Assembly: GCA_041749255.1 (NCBI GenBank)
Contig: JBGTBR010000039.1
Coordinates: forward strand, 1 to 64,000
Origin: JABDLO01 sp041749255
GTDB taxonomy: Bacteria > Bacteroidota > Bacteroidia > Chitinophagales > Saprospiraceae
Direction: 5' to 3'
Length of the DNA stretch: 64,000 bases
Below are positions 46,510-56,229 of this stretch, in pieces. The notes beneath the pieces are model-generated. The model did not search any database and had not been told where the DNA came from. It saw only the letters and a list, made by a program, of their open reading frames with translations. The translations under genes and the position numbers were made by a program. Each line of letters starts with the position of its first letter. The first letter of the stretch is position 1.

Positions 46510-47244
46510 TTGAAAGCTTATATTCAGTATGTGAAAAACATAAACGAGATGCTACAATTGCTGCATCGACAGGAGGATAAAATTTTACAAGCTGCAGAGT
46601 GGGTGGCGGATTGTGTAAAATCAGATGGTTACATTTATGCCAGCGGAACCGGTCATTCCCACATGCTGGCAGAGGAAATATTCTACAGGGCTGGAGGTTT
46701 TGCAAGGGTCATCCCTTTGCTGGATGAGGGGCTTATGCTTCATAAAAGTGCTTCAGGTAGTACTAAATTGGAAAGAGAAGAGGGTTATGGAACAAAATTT
46801 ATTTCCCAATTTGACATGAACAAAAGCGATGTTTTCATCATTGCATCCAATTCCGGAAGAAACACAGTGAGCATTGATATGGCTTTATATGCCAAAAATA
46901 TAGGGGCAAAAGTGATTGTGATTACCAGTATAGAGCATACATCGAATGTAGATTCCAGACATTCGTCAGGATTGAAACTATACGATATAGCCCATATTTA
47001 TTTGGATAATTTGGGTTGCTTTGGAGATGCATCCATTGCTTTGAGTGGATTGGAAACCAGGGTTGGGGCAACTTCTACTGTTATGTGCGCTGTGATCATC
47101 CAGGCTATCATGGTAGAAGCATGCAATAGCCTCCTCAAAAAGGGAATGGTACCAGAGGTATTCTCCAGTTCGAATACAGAAAAAGGAGAACGGGATAACG
47201 AAAAATTAATTTTAAAATATCAGGATTATATTACTTCGCTATAA
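46510..47244 (+). CDS. SIS-domain sugar-phosphate-binding protein (UPF0309-like)
   Basis: The SIS fold is clear: GYIYASGTGHSHMLAEEIFY, SDVFIIASNSGRNTVSIDMA and AKVIVITSIEHTSNVDSRHS. The open frame begins at 46357 inside the previous gene, but the family normally starts about ten residues before the conserved helix. TTG at 46510 fits, giving 244 residues; ATG 46549 is a shorter option. Members bind phosphorylated amino sugars, as in GlmS-type isomerases or MurQ. It converges without a gap on the GH20 hexosaminidase gene, so a role with GlcNAc or MurNAc phosphates is inferred. Confidence 0.8.
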   Translation: MKAYIQYVKNINEMLQLLHRQEDKILQAAEWVADCVKSDGYIYASGTGHSHMLAEEIFYRAGGFARVIPLLDEGLMLHKSASGSTKLEREEGYGTKFISQFDMNKSDVFIIASNSGRNTVSIDMALYAKNIGAKVIVITSIEHTSNVDSRHSSGLKLYDIAHIYLDNLGCFGDASIALSGLETRVGATSTVMCAVIIQAIMVEACNSLLKKGMVPEVFSSSNTEKGERDNEKLILKYQDYITSL

Positions 47245-49821
47245 TCAATGATTGTTCAGGACTATTTTAGAAACACCACCTGCTTTTTCTGAAGGGGTAA
47301 ATGCCCTCAGCTTGATGGTCTTGGAAGAAACATTGACTGGACCCTTATACACCTGGGAGAATTTATCGGGATCACTACCATCTGTTGTAAAACGAATGAT
47401 CAATCCGGGGTAGGCAATATTGGCATGGAGTTTCCCATCTTCCATTTTAGCTCCGGGCTTGGGGATTCTGGAATGAAAACCGCCAAAAATATGATCTGCT
47501 CTGGGGAGTTCTCTTCGACCCACCGTATTTGCAAAAAGCGTCCATTCCTTTTCTCTTTCAGATTTTCGAATTTCTTCGTCACTTATATCACCCCAATCCG
47601 GTTGTCCTTTCCATGCCCGTTCTGCCAAACCTGTTAATCTGGGAAACAGGTAATACTCCAGTTGCTCCCGGGTGTGAATGGTTTCTGACCAAAGCTGCCC
47701 CTGAAGGCCTTTAATCCGTTCCCTGGATTCCGGTGAAAGCATTGCCTTTCCCTCCGCAATCTTTTGATGATCAATTTCATTACCAAACATATCAGAATCG
47801 TTGGAGTGAAATAGGTTGTATGGGAGTATACTCCAGGCCGTTTTTGTATCGATAAATCCCGACCAGGTATGCCCTCTTTCATTGGGATCCAGATTGTAAG
47901 CCAGGTCAAAATACAGATTGGAAGAATTGCATACCACCACATCAAATCCTGTATTGGCTAACTGGTATGCTACGTCTTCACTACCCCAGCCGGCAACGGA
48001 ATTCCATACAAAGACCAAAAAGCCTGCATTGGCCAAAGAGGTGTTGGGGATGGATATCTCTTTATCTTCTCTAATGGTATGGGTCTGTGCAATTTCTTCC
48101 CATCCAGCCGTCCTCAGACCCTTAGACCGAATGATTTCATTTATTTTTTCAATAAAATAGCCATGCAGGTCAACAACTCCTTTTAACTTGGTCGATTCAT
48201 CAAATAATTTTTCGCAAATAGGTGAAGCCGTCCATACACCTCCGGGAACTTCATCACCACCGGTATGTATAATACCAAGAGGAACTTCCGCCTCCCGATA
48301 CATTTTTATCACTTCGTCTAAAACTTTTTCGAAAAAGGTATAAACAGAAGGCATGCATACATTGATGGTGTTTTCTCTGAAATTTTGTACGGACATGTAC
48401 ACTGACCTGTCAGCAAGATCTTCCAGTAAGTACAATTCTGCTTCTTCTTTCCGGCCTTCCTTCAGGAGTCTCTCATATCTTTTTCTCATGGCAAAAATAG
48501 CAGCTCTTGCATGCCCCGGTACACTGATTTCGGGTATGATCTCAATGTGTCTGGAATGGGCATACCGCAGTATTTCTTTAAAGTCTTCGACACTGTAATA
48601 TTGAGTGAGTACGTCAGGGCCACTACCGTAATACGGCAACATATGCTTCTTTTCATCACTTGTATGCCCTTTGCGGCCTCCAACGTCAGTGAGTTCAGGA
48701 AGCCCGGGAATTTGCAATCTCCAACCTTCATCATTGGTTAGGTGAAAGTGTAAGGTATTGATTTTGTAAAAAGCCAGCAGGTCTATTACTTTTTTAATGG
48801 TTTCTTTTTCGTGAAAATTTCTGGCTACATCCATGTGCATTCCCCTGTAAGAAAAAGCAGGCTCATCAAATATTTCAGCCACCGGTATCTTAAGTATATC
48901 ATTTTTTCTCAAATAGCTATCCGGTGAGATCATCGATATCAATGATTGAATACCGTAAAAAACTCCCCTGGGTGAGCCTCCTGCAATCAATATGGCACCT
49001 CCTTTAACTTCAATAGAGTAAGCCTCTGTAGTGAAATTCTTATTTATTGAAAATACCACACTATCTACTCTTTGCTGCTGATCAACTTCAGAATTTGAAC
49101 CGTTTCCGTTGAATAGAGGAAGGATTATATGGGAAAAGTACATTTCCTCATTTTTTAACTCTTCCGGGGCTACCATGGTAAATGTGGGAAACAAATACAC
49201 AAATCCTTCTTTCAAATGAAAATGTTTTGGTGTAGGGATGATATGCCAGTTTTGAGTTTCTTCTATATGTTGATTTTGTTCATACAAAAATTCTGGGGTA
49301 GGTACCGGCACCTTGCTCCCAGCGAGATGTTGATGCATTTCTTCAAGGGTAAGCGATTCAGAATGATAATGGTTGATTCTGGTTGCGGACGCTTCATTTT
49401 GATCCCATACTATATAAAGACCGTGGGGGGCTTGTACATCCTTAAAAAAAATCGATTTGGATTTGTAGGGAATGGTAATGGATTGACCGGGTAGTATAGT
49501 TTCCTGGAAATTGGGATATAATTTCCATAAGTCACCAGATATGTGTTCTAAAGTAAAAGAGTCATTGGCAACCGTAGTGCTGAGTGCCAAAAACAGGGTA
49601 TTGAAGTACAGTTCCCATGAACCATCTATGGATTTGTGTCCTGTATGTTTTATAGTAAAAGAAGCCTCGTGACCCGACATGTTTTCCCATTCAGAACCTT
49701 CCCACTTCCAGGTTATATGAAGAACTTCCGTATCGTTTTGTTCCGGTGTAGTCTTTTCTTTGCAGGACATTCCTGTCAAAACAGACATAGCAAAGCACAT
49801 TAATACCGGAAGGCGATACAT
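47245..49821 (-). CDS. Beta-N-acetylhexosaminidase, GH20, lipoprotein
   Basis: An 858-residue protein with a lipoprotein signal ending TGMSC (C20). An N-terminal region of about 180 residues is followed by the GH20b domain (NWHIIPTPKHFHLKEG) and the catalytic barrel: YRGMHMDVARNFHEKETIKK near residue 325, HLTNDEGWRLQIPGLPEL near 360 and the catalytic pair D523-E524 in IIHTGGDEVPGG. A C-terminal beta domain (ITDGSDPD-like FTTDGSDPDK) ends it. GH20 enzymes release terminal GlcNAc or GalNAc from chitin fragments, glycans or peptidoglycan by substrate-assisted catalysis. It is divergent from the NagX-like gene with 83 bases between starts. Confidence 0.95.
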   Translation of the reverse strand: MYRLPVLMCFAMSVLTGMSCKEKTTPEQNDTEVLHITWKWEGSEWENMSGHEASFTIKHTGHKSIDGSWELYFNTLFLALSTTVANDSFTLEHISGDLWKLYPNFQETILPGQSITIPYKSKSIFFKDVQAPHGLYIVWDQNEASATRINHYHSESLTLEEMHQHLAGSKVPVPTPEFLYEQNQHIEETQNWHIIPTPKHFHLKEGFVYLFPTFTMVAPEELKNEEMYFSHIILPLFNGNGSNSEVDQQQRVDSVVFSINKNFTTEAYSIEVKGGAILIAGGSPRGVFYGIQSLISMISPDSYLRKNDILKIPVAEIFDEPAFSYRGMHMDVARNFHEKETIKKVIDLLAFYKINTLHFHLTNDEGWRLQIPGLPELTDVGGRKGHTSDEKKHMLPYYGSGPDVLTQYYSVEDFKEILRYAHSRHIEIIPEISVPGHARAAIFAMRKRYERLLKEGRKEEAELYLLEDLADRSVYMSVQNFRENTINVCMPSVYTFFEKVLDEVIKMYREAEVPLGIIHTGGDEVPGGVWTASPICEKLFDESTKLKGVVDLHGYFIEKINEIIRSKGLRTAGWEEIAQTHTIREDKEISIPNTSLANAGFLVFVWNSVAGWGSEDVAYQLANTGFDVVVCNSSNLYFDLAYNLDPNERGHTWSGFIDTKTAWSILPYNLFHSNDSDMFGNEIDHQKIAEGKAMLSPESRERIKGLQGQLWSETIHTREQLEYYLFPRLTGLAERAWKGQPDWGDISDEEIRKSEREKEWTLFANTVGRRELPRADHIFGGFHSRIPKPGAKMEDGKLHANIAYPGLIIRFTTDGSDPDKFSQVYKGPVNVSSKTIKLRAFTPSEKAGGVSKIVLNNH

Positions 49822-49904
49822 ATTTTAAATTTCTTTTTATCGGTACGAAATAGTTCAGAAATAAAAATATCAATTATTTTTAGATTATCTATCAAACTTT
49901 TTCA

Positions 49905-51059
49905 ATGAATGTGAAAATGACAAAAGAATTGAGCAATACATTGCAAGGCAGGTATCTCTCCCTGGACGTTATGAGAGGTTTGACCATAGCGTTAATGATT
50001 GTAGTAAATACCCCGGGAAGTTGGAGTGACCTATACGCGCCTTTGGCACATGCTGCGTGGCATGGATTTACACCCACTGATTTGGTCTTTCCCTCATTTC
50101 TGTTCATTGTGGGAAGTGCTATGAGTTTTAGTTTTAAAAAGTTTTTTAACACTTCGACCTCTTTTTTCTATAAAAAGGTAATACGACGTACTCTCCTCAT
50201 ATTTATCATAGGATATTTACTGAATGCATTTCCTTTTTACGATATCACTGAAGAAGGTAGCATGATATTGAAGGACTTCACCCAGGTCAGGTTAATGGGA
50301 GTACTTCAGCGTATAGCCTTGTGTTACTTTTTGGCCTCAGTAATAGTCTTTCATTTCAGAAAATCGGGAGCTGTATGGATGAGTATTATTTTGTTGTTTT
50401 TGTATTGGGTAATCATGTATTTTTTTGGAGATAAAGGAGACCCTTATGAAATGTTGACCAATGCTTCCCACAAGCTAGATGTATGGTTGTTGGGTTCTGA
50501 TTTACTGTATAAAGGAGAAGGTGTCCCTTTTGATCCTGAAGGTGTATTGAGTACCTTACCCTCGACCGTGAATGTTTTGATAGGATACCTATGCGGACTA
50601 TACATTCAAATTATGAAAAACAAAAAAGAGACGGTATACCGTTTGGCGATAGCCGGAGCTGTTTTCATTTTGCTTGCCTTAGCCTGGGATATGTTATTTC
50701 CCATCAATAAAAAGATATGGACCAGTTCTTTTGTCATGCTTACCTGTGGCCTGGATTTGTTGATTATAGCGATATTAATGATCGTGATTGAGGTGTATCG
50801 AATAAAAGGGTGGACGTATTTTTTCGAAGTTTTTGGCAGAAACCCTCTGGTATTATACATTCTGTCCCTTATCCTTATCCGGATTTTTTATCTTGTAAAA
50901 ATGGATGGTGTTACCCTTAAATCCTTGTTATACGAGGATGTATTTATGAGTTGGCTTTCGCCAAAGAATGCCTCCTTATTATTTGCCCTTATGTATATGA
51001 TGCTCATTTGGCTGGTGGGCCTTTGGATGGACAAAAAAGGGAAATATGTAAAGGTGTGA
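49905..51059 (+). CDS. NagX/HGSNAT-like membrane acyltransferase family protein (DUF5009)
   Basis: A 384-residue protein with about ten membrane segments. The signature LSLDVMRGLTIALMIVVNTP near residue 17 and HAAWHGFTPTDLVFPSFLF near residue 48 are those of heparan-alpha-glucosaminide N-acetyltransferase and the bacterial NagX family; the histidine of the second motif aligns with the acetyl-carrying region. NagX genes are often found in GlcNAc or chitin loci, as here next to GH20. It may N-acetylate glucosamine or move it through the membrane. Which of the two cannot be told from sequence. Confidence 0.88.
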   Translation: MNVKMTKELSNTLQGRYLSLDVMRGLTIALMIVVNTPGSWSDLYAPLAHAAWHGFTPTDLVFPSFLFIVGSAMSFSFKKFFNTSTSFFYKKVIRRTLLIFIIGYLLNAFPFYDITEEGSMILKDFTQVRLMGVLQRIALCYFLASVIVFHFRKSGAVWMSIILLFLYWVIMYFFGDKGDPYEMLTNASHKLDVWLLGSDLLYKGEGVPFDPEGVLSTLPSTVNVLIGYLCGLYIQIMKNKKETVYRLAIAGAVFILLALAWDMLFPINKKIWTSSFVMLTCGLDLLIIAILMIVIEVYRIKGWTYFFEVFGRNPLVLYILSLILIRIFYLVKMDGVTLKSLLYEDVFMSWLSPKNASLLFALMYMMLIWLVGLWMDKKGKYVKV

Positions 51060-51393
51060 GAGGCATAAATATGCACAAGTAAATTAAAATTGCAAATGAA
51101 ACTGTAAGGCCTTTTGAATATTATTTCTTTTATTGGAATCATATCTCTTTTCCTCATACCTATTCATTTGTGACTATCATCAGAAATAGACAATAAAAAA
51201 ATACGACTTGAAAATCAGTCTGAATATTTCCTGTTTTTTTAATTATACATTCCCGATCTACTTCCCTTTGTTTTGCGGTTTCTGCACATATCATAAAAAT
51301 AACAATATCTATTGTTAAGGGAATATTAATAAATCTGGTGATTTAATAGCAATTCGTTAATAGGCCTCTTTATAGACCTTTACACTCATTACT
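51060..51393. other. Intergenic stretch, no gene seen
   Basis: About 330 AT-rich bases between the NagX-like gene and the promoter region of the EGF-like lipoprotein gene. No hairpin terminator or open frame of note. Confidence 0.4.
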
Positions 51394-51401
51394 TAGTTTT
51401 G
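51394..51401 (+). promoter_or_regulatory. Possible -7 promoter element (TAnnTTTG)
   Basis: TAGTTTTG fits the Bacteroidota -7 consensus and lies 40 bases before ATG 51442. A matching -33 TTG is not seen. Confidence 0.3.
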
Positions 51402-51441
51402 CACCGAAATGTAAACTTAATTTTTTCATTAAAAATAATTT

Positions 51442-52845
51442 ATGATGATGTCTATGAATTTTAGAGTTCAATTCATTTTACTGACTTTTTTATGTGCAGG
51501 ATTAATGAGTTGTGATAAAGAAGAAGAATGTACAACAACCTGTCCTACCGGACAAGCTCTTACGTTGGATTGTACCTGTGTAACAGTGGATCCTTGTGCA
51601 AATGTAACTTGTGATCCGGGCTTTGTCTGCACTGAGGGCAATTGTGTTTCAATTGTAAATGATCCTTGTGCAAATGTAACATGTAATCCAGGATTTGTTT
51701 GTACTAATGGAAACTGTGTTGAAGTGGTCAATACGGTAAAAATCGATAGAAATATAAGCAGTAATGAAACTTGGACTAAAGACAAAATATATATATTAGC
51801 ATCAAGAGTAACAGTTTTGTCTGGTGCAACCTTGACAATTCAAGCAGGAACAGTTATTAAAGGAGAGGCTGGTTCGGGTGCCAATGCTACTGCTTTGCTC
51901 GTTGCAAGAGGAGGAAAATTAATGGCTGAAGGTACGGCCTCAGAGCCTATCATATTTACTTCTGTGGCCGATGAAATTATGCCAGGAGAAATTGCAAGTC
52001 CAAATCTGGAGCCAACATTAAGTGGATTATGGGGTGGTGTCATTGTTCTTGGAAGGGCTCCTATATCTGCAGTGGCTGATGCGATTCAGATTGATGGTAT
52101 TCCTCCGAGCGATCAAAATGGATTGTATGGAGGCAATGATCCGAATGACAACTCAGGAGTAATAAGATATATATCCATCCGACACGGAGGTGCAAATATC
52201 GGAGAGGGAAATGAGATCAACGGTTTGACATTAGGTGGAGTTGGTAAAGGTACAGTTGTAGAATATGTTGAAGTTATTGCTAATAATGATGATGGTGTTG
52301 AATGGTTTGGTGGCACCGTAGATACCAAACATGTATTGGTATGGAATTCTGCAGATGATGCTATTGATACAGATCAGGCGTGGGCTGGTACTTTGGATAA
52401 TTTTATAGTCATTTGTGGTGCTGAAACAGATCATGCTTTAGAAATAGACGGCCCTGAAGGCACACTTTTAGATGCTCACAATGTAAAAAATGGATCTATT
52501 AAAGGTCATCCGGCTGCAGAATTAGGTGATTTCAGAGATGGAGCAAGAGGAACTTTTGAAAATCTTTATTTCTTTAATTTCACTGATCCAAATACATCTA
52601 ATGGTAGGGGAGATTTTTCACTTAGTGGGGATAAAACCTTAGCCACATTTGCCGATGGTAGTCTTGCTTTCAACAACTTACAGGTTACTCTGGCTCAGGG
52701 AGTTTCTTTAACCACTGTTTTTAGAAATGGGACAGATGCTCATGTTTCAGAAGTCGCTTTAGGTCAAAATACTGTAGGTGCTGATAAATCTGCATTTGCA
52801 AATTGGACATGGGCTGCTGTTGCAGGAGAACTAAATGATTTTTAA
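51442..52845 (+). CDS. Lipoprotein with EGF-like cysteine-rich repeats and a beta-helix-like domain
   Basis: A 467-residue lipoprotein (FLCAGLMSC, then DKEEE). Residues about 30-95 hold two near-identical EGF-like cysteine-rich units (DPCANVTCDPGFVCTEGNCV and DPCANVTCNPGFVCTNGNCV). The remaining 370 residues resemble Bacteroidota surface proteins with right-handed beta-helix character (SGATLTIQAGTVIKGEAGSG, then SEPIIFTSVADE and DGVEWFGGTVDTKHVLVWNS). Its hairpin terminator is directly followed by a TonB receptor gene, a pairing that recalls substrate-binding lipoprotein plus receptor. The ligand is not known. Confidence 0.8.
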   Translation: MMMSMNFRVQFILLTFLCAGLMSCDKEEECTTTCPTGQALTLDCTCVTVDPCANVTCDPGFVCTEGNCVSIVNDPCANVTCNPGFVCTNGNCVEVVNTVKIDRNISSNETWTKDKIYILASRVTVLSGATLTIQAGTVIKGEAGSGANATALLVARGGKLMAEGTASEPIIFTSVADEIMPGEIASPNLEPTLSGLWGGVIVLGRAPISAVADAIQIDGIPPSDQNGLYGGNDPNDNSGVIRYISIRHGGANIGEGNEINGLTLGGVGKGTVVEYVEVIANNDDGVEWFGGTVDTKHVLVWNSADDAIDTDQAWAGTLDNFIVICGAETDHALEIDGPEGTLLDAHNVKNGSIKGHPAAELGDFRDGARGTFENLYFFNFTDPNTSNGRGDFSLSGDKTLATFADGSLAFNNLQVTLAQGVSLTTVFRNGTDAHVSEVALGQNTVGADKSAFANWTWAAVAGELNDF

Positions 52846-52870
52846 AAAAATATAAGTTATTATAACTTAA

Positions 52871-52906
52871 AATCCCCATCTCAAAGAGAGGTGGGGATTA
52901 TTTTAA
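52871..52906 (+). terminator. Hairpin between lipoprotein and TonB receptor genes
   Basis: ATCCCCATCT (52872-52881) pairs with AGGTGGGGAT (52889-52898, one G-U pair) around CAAAGAG, followed by TATTTTAATT. It is a terminator or an attenuator that would lower expression of the downstream receptor gene. It also contains the GTG at 52891, which makes that an unlikely start. Confidence 0.7.
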
Positions 52907-52926
52907 TTAATTCAAATTTTAATAGA

Positions 52927-55806
52927 GTGAAAAAATTGAATAGTATTATTGTGTTTGTATTTTGTATTATGGGTTTAACCATACCTGTTTTTAGTCAACA
53001 GGGAATTATTCGCGGTACTGTTCTAGACAATTCTACAGGGGAACCTATTTTGTTTGGAAATGTCGAAGTCGTTAAAACTTCAATTGGTACTGTAACAGAC
53101 CTTGATGGAAAGTATTCATTATCTTTAGATCCAGGTAGCTACAGTCTGGAATTTTCCTATTTAGGATTTGCGAATTTAATCATTTCAGATATTCAAATTG
53201 AAGCAGGTAAAACTATTGTCTTAGATGCAAGATTACATGAATCTACGCAAATGATTGATGAAGTAGTCATTACTTCTACTCAGGCACGTAATTCCGAAGC
53301 AGCTTTAGCCACACTCAGAAGATTGTCAACAAATGTCATGGATGGCATTTCGTCAGCCAGTTTTCGGAAAATTGGAGACTCAGATGCTGCTGCCGCCATT
53401 AAAAGAGTAACTGGGGTTTCGGTAAATGATGGCAAGTATGTTTATGTGAGAGGCTTAGGTGATAGATACTCTAAAACGATACTTAACAGTGTTGATGTTC
53501 CAGGTCTCGATCCGGATAAAAACACACTACAAATGGATATATTTCCCACCAATATATTGGATAATATACTTGTACTCAAAACATTTACTGCCGATTTACC
53601 GGGCGACTTTACTGGAGGGTTGATAAATATCACCACTAAGGATTTTCCCGATAAGGCAACCACTGTTTTTTCAGCTGGTTTAGGCTACAATCCAGGCATG
53701 CATTTTAATTCTAATTGGTTAACCTATCATGGGGGAGCAACTGATTTTCTTGGTTTTGATGATGGAACCAGGAGTATACCCACTGACAGACGTGAGAATA
53801 TACCTTTCAGAGTGAATGCTATTTCTGATCCAGCAGGGGCAGGAGTTGAATTCAGATCCATTCTTGAAGACTTTAATCCCAATTTAGCTGCTCTGAGGCA
53901 GCAAAGTTTTATGGATTATTCTTTTGGCTTTTCAACTGGTAACCAAAAAAGTATAGGAAAATATACGCTTGGATATAATGTGGCTTTGACTTATCAGAAT
54001 AATACAAATTATTACGAAAATGCGGAGTATAACCGATTTGGTTTGTCCGGATTTAGTGACATTTATGATATGGATCCCAGGGAACAACAGATTGGTGATT
54101 TTGGTACAAATAGTGCTTTACTGGGAGGACTTGCAGGTTTATCTGTTAAATCAAGAAAATCAAAATTTTCTTTAAATGTACTACATCTTCAAAATGGTGA
54201 ATCCAAGGCGGGTATTTTCGATTACGAAAACAGTGATTTAGGTGCCAATTTCGAAGCGTTTCAACATAACCTTGAATATACTCAAAGAGAATTATCCAAT
54301 GTTATTTTTGACGGTAACCACAATGTTTTTGATGGTAATTGGGATGTAAATTATGTTTTCTCCGGAACCAGGTCTTCCATTAATGACCCGGATATAAGGT
54401 TTACCAGAATTCGGGAAGATTTTGGTAGCTTAACTATCGGGTCTGAATCTGGATTTCCAGAAAGAATTTGGCGTTACCTGGACGAAGTGAACTATAGTGG
54501 TCAATTGAACCTGGGACGAAACTACAAATTCAATAATAAACCCGGCAGATTAAAATTTGGATCGATTTACACTATGAAAGAAAGGAATTATGAAATTCAG
54601 AATTTTCAAATTTTAACCAATAGTGTTAAAATTACAGATAATCCGGATGACCTGTTTATACCTGAAAATTTATGGAGTAGGGAAAACTTCAATGGTTTAA
54701 CCTATGATCCTCAGTTTATTCCGGTTAATCCTAATAAATTTGATGCTACCATTTCAAACATAGGTGCCTATATAAGCAATGAATTTATCCCTTTCAATAA
54801 ATTAAAAACAATAGTAGGTTTGAGAGTGGAAAAATATACACAAAAATATTCTGGCACAAATCAAGATGGTGATGTATTTGATGATTTTGTTGTATTGGAT
54901 GATTTGGATTTATTTCCCACAGCAAATTTTATCTATTCTGTCACTGAAAAGCAAAACATAAGATTTTCATTTTCAAAAACCATTGCCCGCCCTTCATTTA
55001 AGGAAGCTTCTTTTGCTACGATAATTGATCCAATAACCGGTCGTACATTCATAGGAGGATTTTTCCCCGATATTGATGTGGCTACAGGAGATGAAGTATG
55101 GAATGGCCAACTGGTTAAAACGGATATTTTGAACTTTGACCTGAGATGGGAGCTATTTCAGGAAAGAGGTCAATCCATTTCGTTGAGTACTTTTTATAAA
55201 AGATTTAAAAATCCTATTGAAATTGTACAGTATATTCAAGCCTCTAATAATTTTCAACCCAGAAATGTGGGCGACGGTACTGTTTTTGGATTTGAATTAG
55301 AATTTTTACAAAACTTAGGTAAAATTACTCATGGTTTAACTCCATTTACATTTAATGCAAACTTCACTTTGGTTGATTCTGATATAGAAATGACGGCCAC
55401 TGAGTTTTTATCGAGAAACAGGTTTGTCAAAGATGGACAGGTCATTCCCACAAATAGAAAAATGGCTGGGCAAGCACCATACCTGATAAACTTAGGAATG
55501 GCATACAGCAATAACTCCAATACATTTGAATCCGGATTTTATTACAATGTGCAAGGCAGTACTTTGATTTTTGTTGGTATTGCAGATAAGCCTGATGTGT
55601 ATTCAGTCCCATTTCATAGTTTAAATTTTAACGCCAATTACAGATTTGGGTCAGAAGAACAATTTAATGTTGGTTTTAAAGCTGAAAACTTATTAGGCCA
55701 GGTTAGAGAAGAAGTATTTAGAGGCTTTAATGCAACAGATCAGATATTTACCAGTTTGGCACCACAACGACAGGTTTCATTTAGAATAGGTTATAGATTT
55801 AATTAA
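52927..55806 (+). CDS. TonB-dependent outer-membrane receptor with CarboxypepD_reg domain
   Basis: I prefer GTG 52927 as start (959 residues, M-KKLNSIIVFVFCIMGLTIPVFSQ-type signal split across the cleavage site), as the GTG at 52891 lies in a hairpin. Order: CarboxypepD_reg domain (IIRGTVLDNSTGEPILFGNV), a plug with DSDAAAAIKRVTGVSVNDGK and YVRGLGDRYSKTILN, then a 22-strand barrel ending APQRQVSFRIGYRF with a terminal aromatic. It takes up a ligand with energy from TonB-ExbBD. The partner lipoprotein is encoded immediately upstream. No SusD-like gene is present. Confidence 0.92.
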   Translation: MKKLNSIIVFVFCIMGLTIPVFSQQGIIRGTVLDNSTGEPILFGNVEVVKTSIGTVTDLDGKYSLSLDPGSYSLEFSYLGFANLIISDIQIEAGKTIVLDARLHESTQMIDEVVITSTQARNSEAALATLRRLSTNVMDGISSASFRKIGDSDAAAAIKRVTGVSVNDGKYVYVRGLGDRYSKTILNSVDVPGLDPDKNTLQMDIFPTNILDNILVLKTFTADLPGDFTGGLINITTKDFPDKATTVFSAGLGYNPGMHFNSNWLTYHGGATDFLGFDDGTRSIPTDRRENIPFRVNAISDPAGAGVEFRSILEDFNPNLAALRQQSFMDYSFGFSTGNQKSIGKYTLGYNVALTYQNNTNYYENAEYNRFGLSGFSDIYDMDPREQQIGDFGTNSALLGGLAGLSVKSRKSKFSLNVLHLQNGESKAGIFDYENSDLGANFEAFQHNLEYTQRELSNVIFDGNHNVFDGNWDVNYVFSGTRSSINDPDIRFTRIREDFGSLTIGSESGFPERIWRYLDEVNYSGQLNLGRNYKFNNKPGRLKFGSIYTMKERNYEIQNFQILTNSVKITDNPDDLFIPENLWSRENFNGLTYDPQFIPVNPNKFDATISNIGAYISNEFIPFNKLKTIVGLRVEKYTQKYSGTNQDGDVFDDFVVLDDLDLFPTANFIYSVTEKQNIRFSFSKTIARPSFKEASFATIIDPITGRTFIGGFFPDIDVATGDEVWNGQLVKTDILNFDLRWELFQERGQSISLSTFYKRFKNPIEIVQYIQASNNFQPRNVGDGTVFGFELEFLQNLGKITHGLTPFTFNANFTLVDSDIEMTATEFLSRNRFVKDGQVIPTNRKMAGQAPYLINLGMAYSNNSNTFESGFYYNVQGSTLIFVGIADKPDVYSVPFHSLNFNANYRFGSEEQFNVGFKAENLLGQVREEVFRGFNATDQIFTSLAPQRQVSFRIGYRFN

Positions 55807-55827
55807 TTTTTTTTACTCTATTATACG

Positions 55828-55858
55828 AAGGGCTTAATGTAATGTTAAGCCCTTTTTT
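55828..55858 (+). terminator. Rho-independent terminator after the TonB receptor gene
   Basis: AAGGGCTTAA (55828-55837) pairs perfectly with TTAAGCCCTT (55845-55854) around a seven-base loop and runs into six Ts. It lies 22 bases past the stop codon. Confidence 0.9.
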
Positions 55859-55959
55859 CATTATACCGCTTTTTGTTAATTGATAGTATATTTTACAATA
55901 TAGGTGTTCCACATTAAAAGTTGCCAGTCTTTACATTGCTAAAATATGTCACTTTGTAA

Positions 55960-56026
55960 CTCCTCAGCTATAACTTTGGAAGAGTAATATGAATAGCAAC
56001 CCACCAAAGGTTGGGCAGACCTTAAT
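55960..56026 (+). repeat. REP-like element, degenerate
   Basis: CAGCTATAACTTTGGAAGAG, linker TAATATGAATAG, then a CAACC/GGTTG hairpin at 55997-56015. The order matches the elements at 18.5 and 59.1 kb, with a weak first hairpin. The rest of 55859-56229 shows no gene. Confidence 0.55.
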
Positions 56027-56229
56027 GCTTTTTGGGCAATTATCATGACAAAATTACTCATTTATATAACAGGGTACTTACATCGCTTTAATTGGTATCA
56101 ACGTTTACTCCAAATTTTTTACATCAAGTTCCAGCTTAAAATTATTCCACTTTTAGAACGGTTTTTTAATAATTAATGTTAATTTAACATTAAGGTAACA
56201 TAAAGTTAATAATAGATAACCGTAAAATT

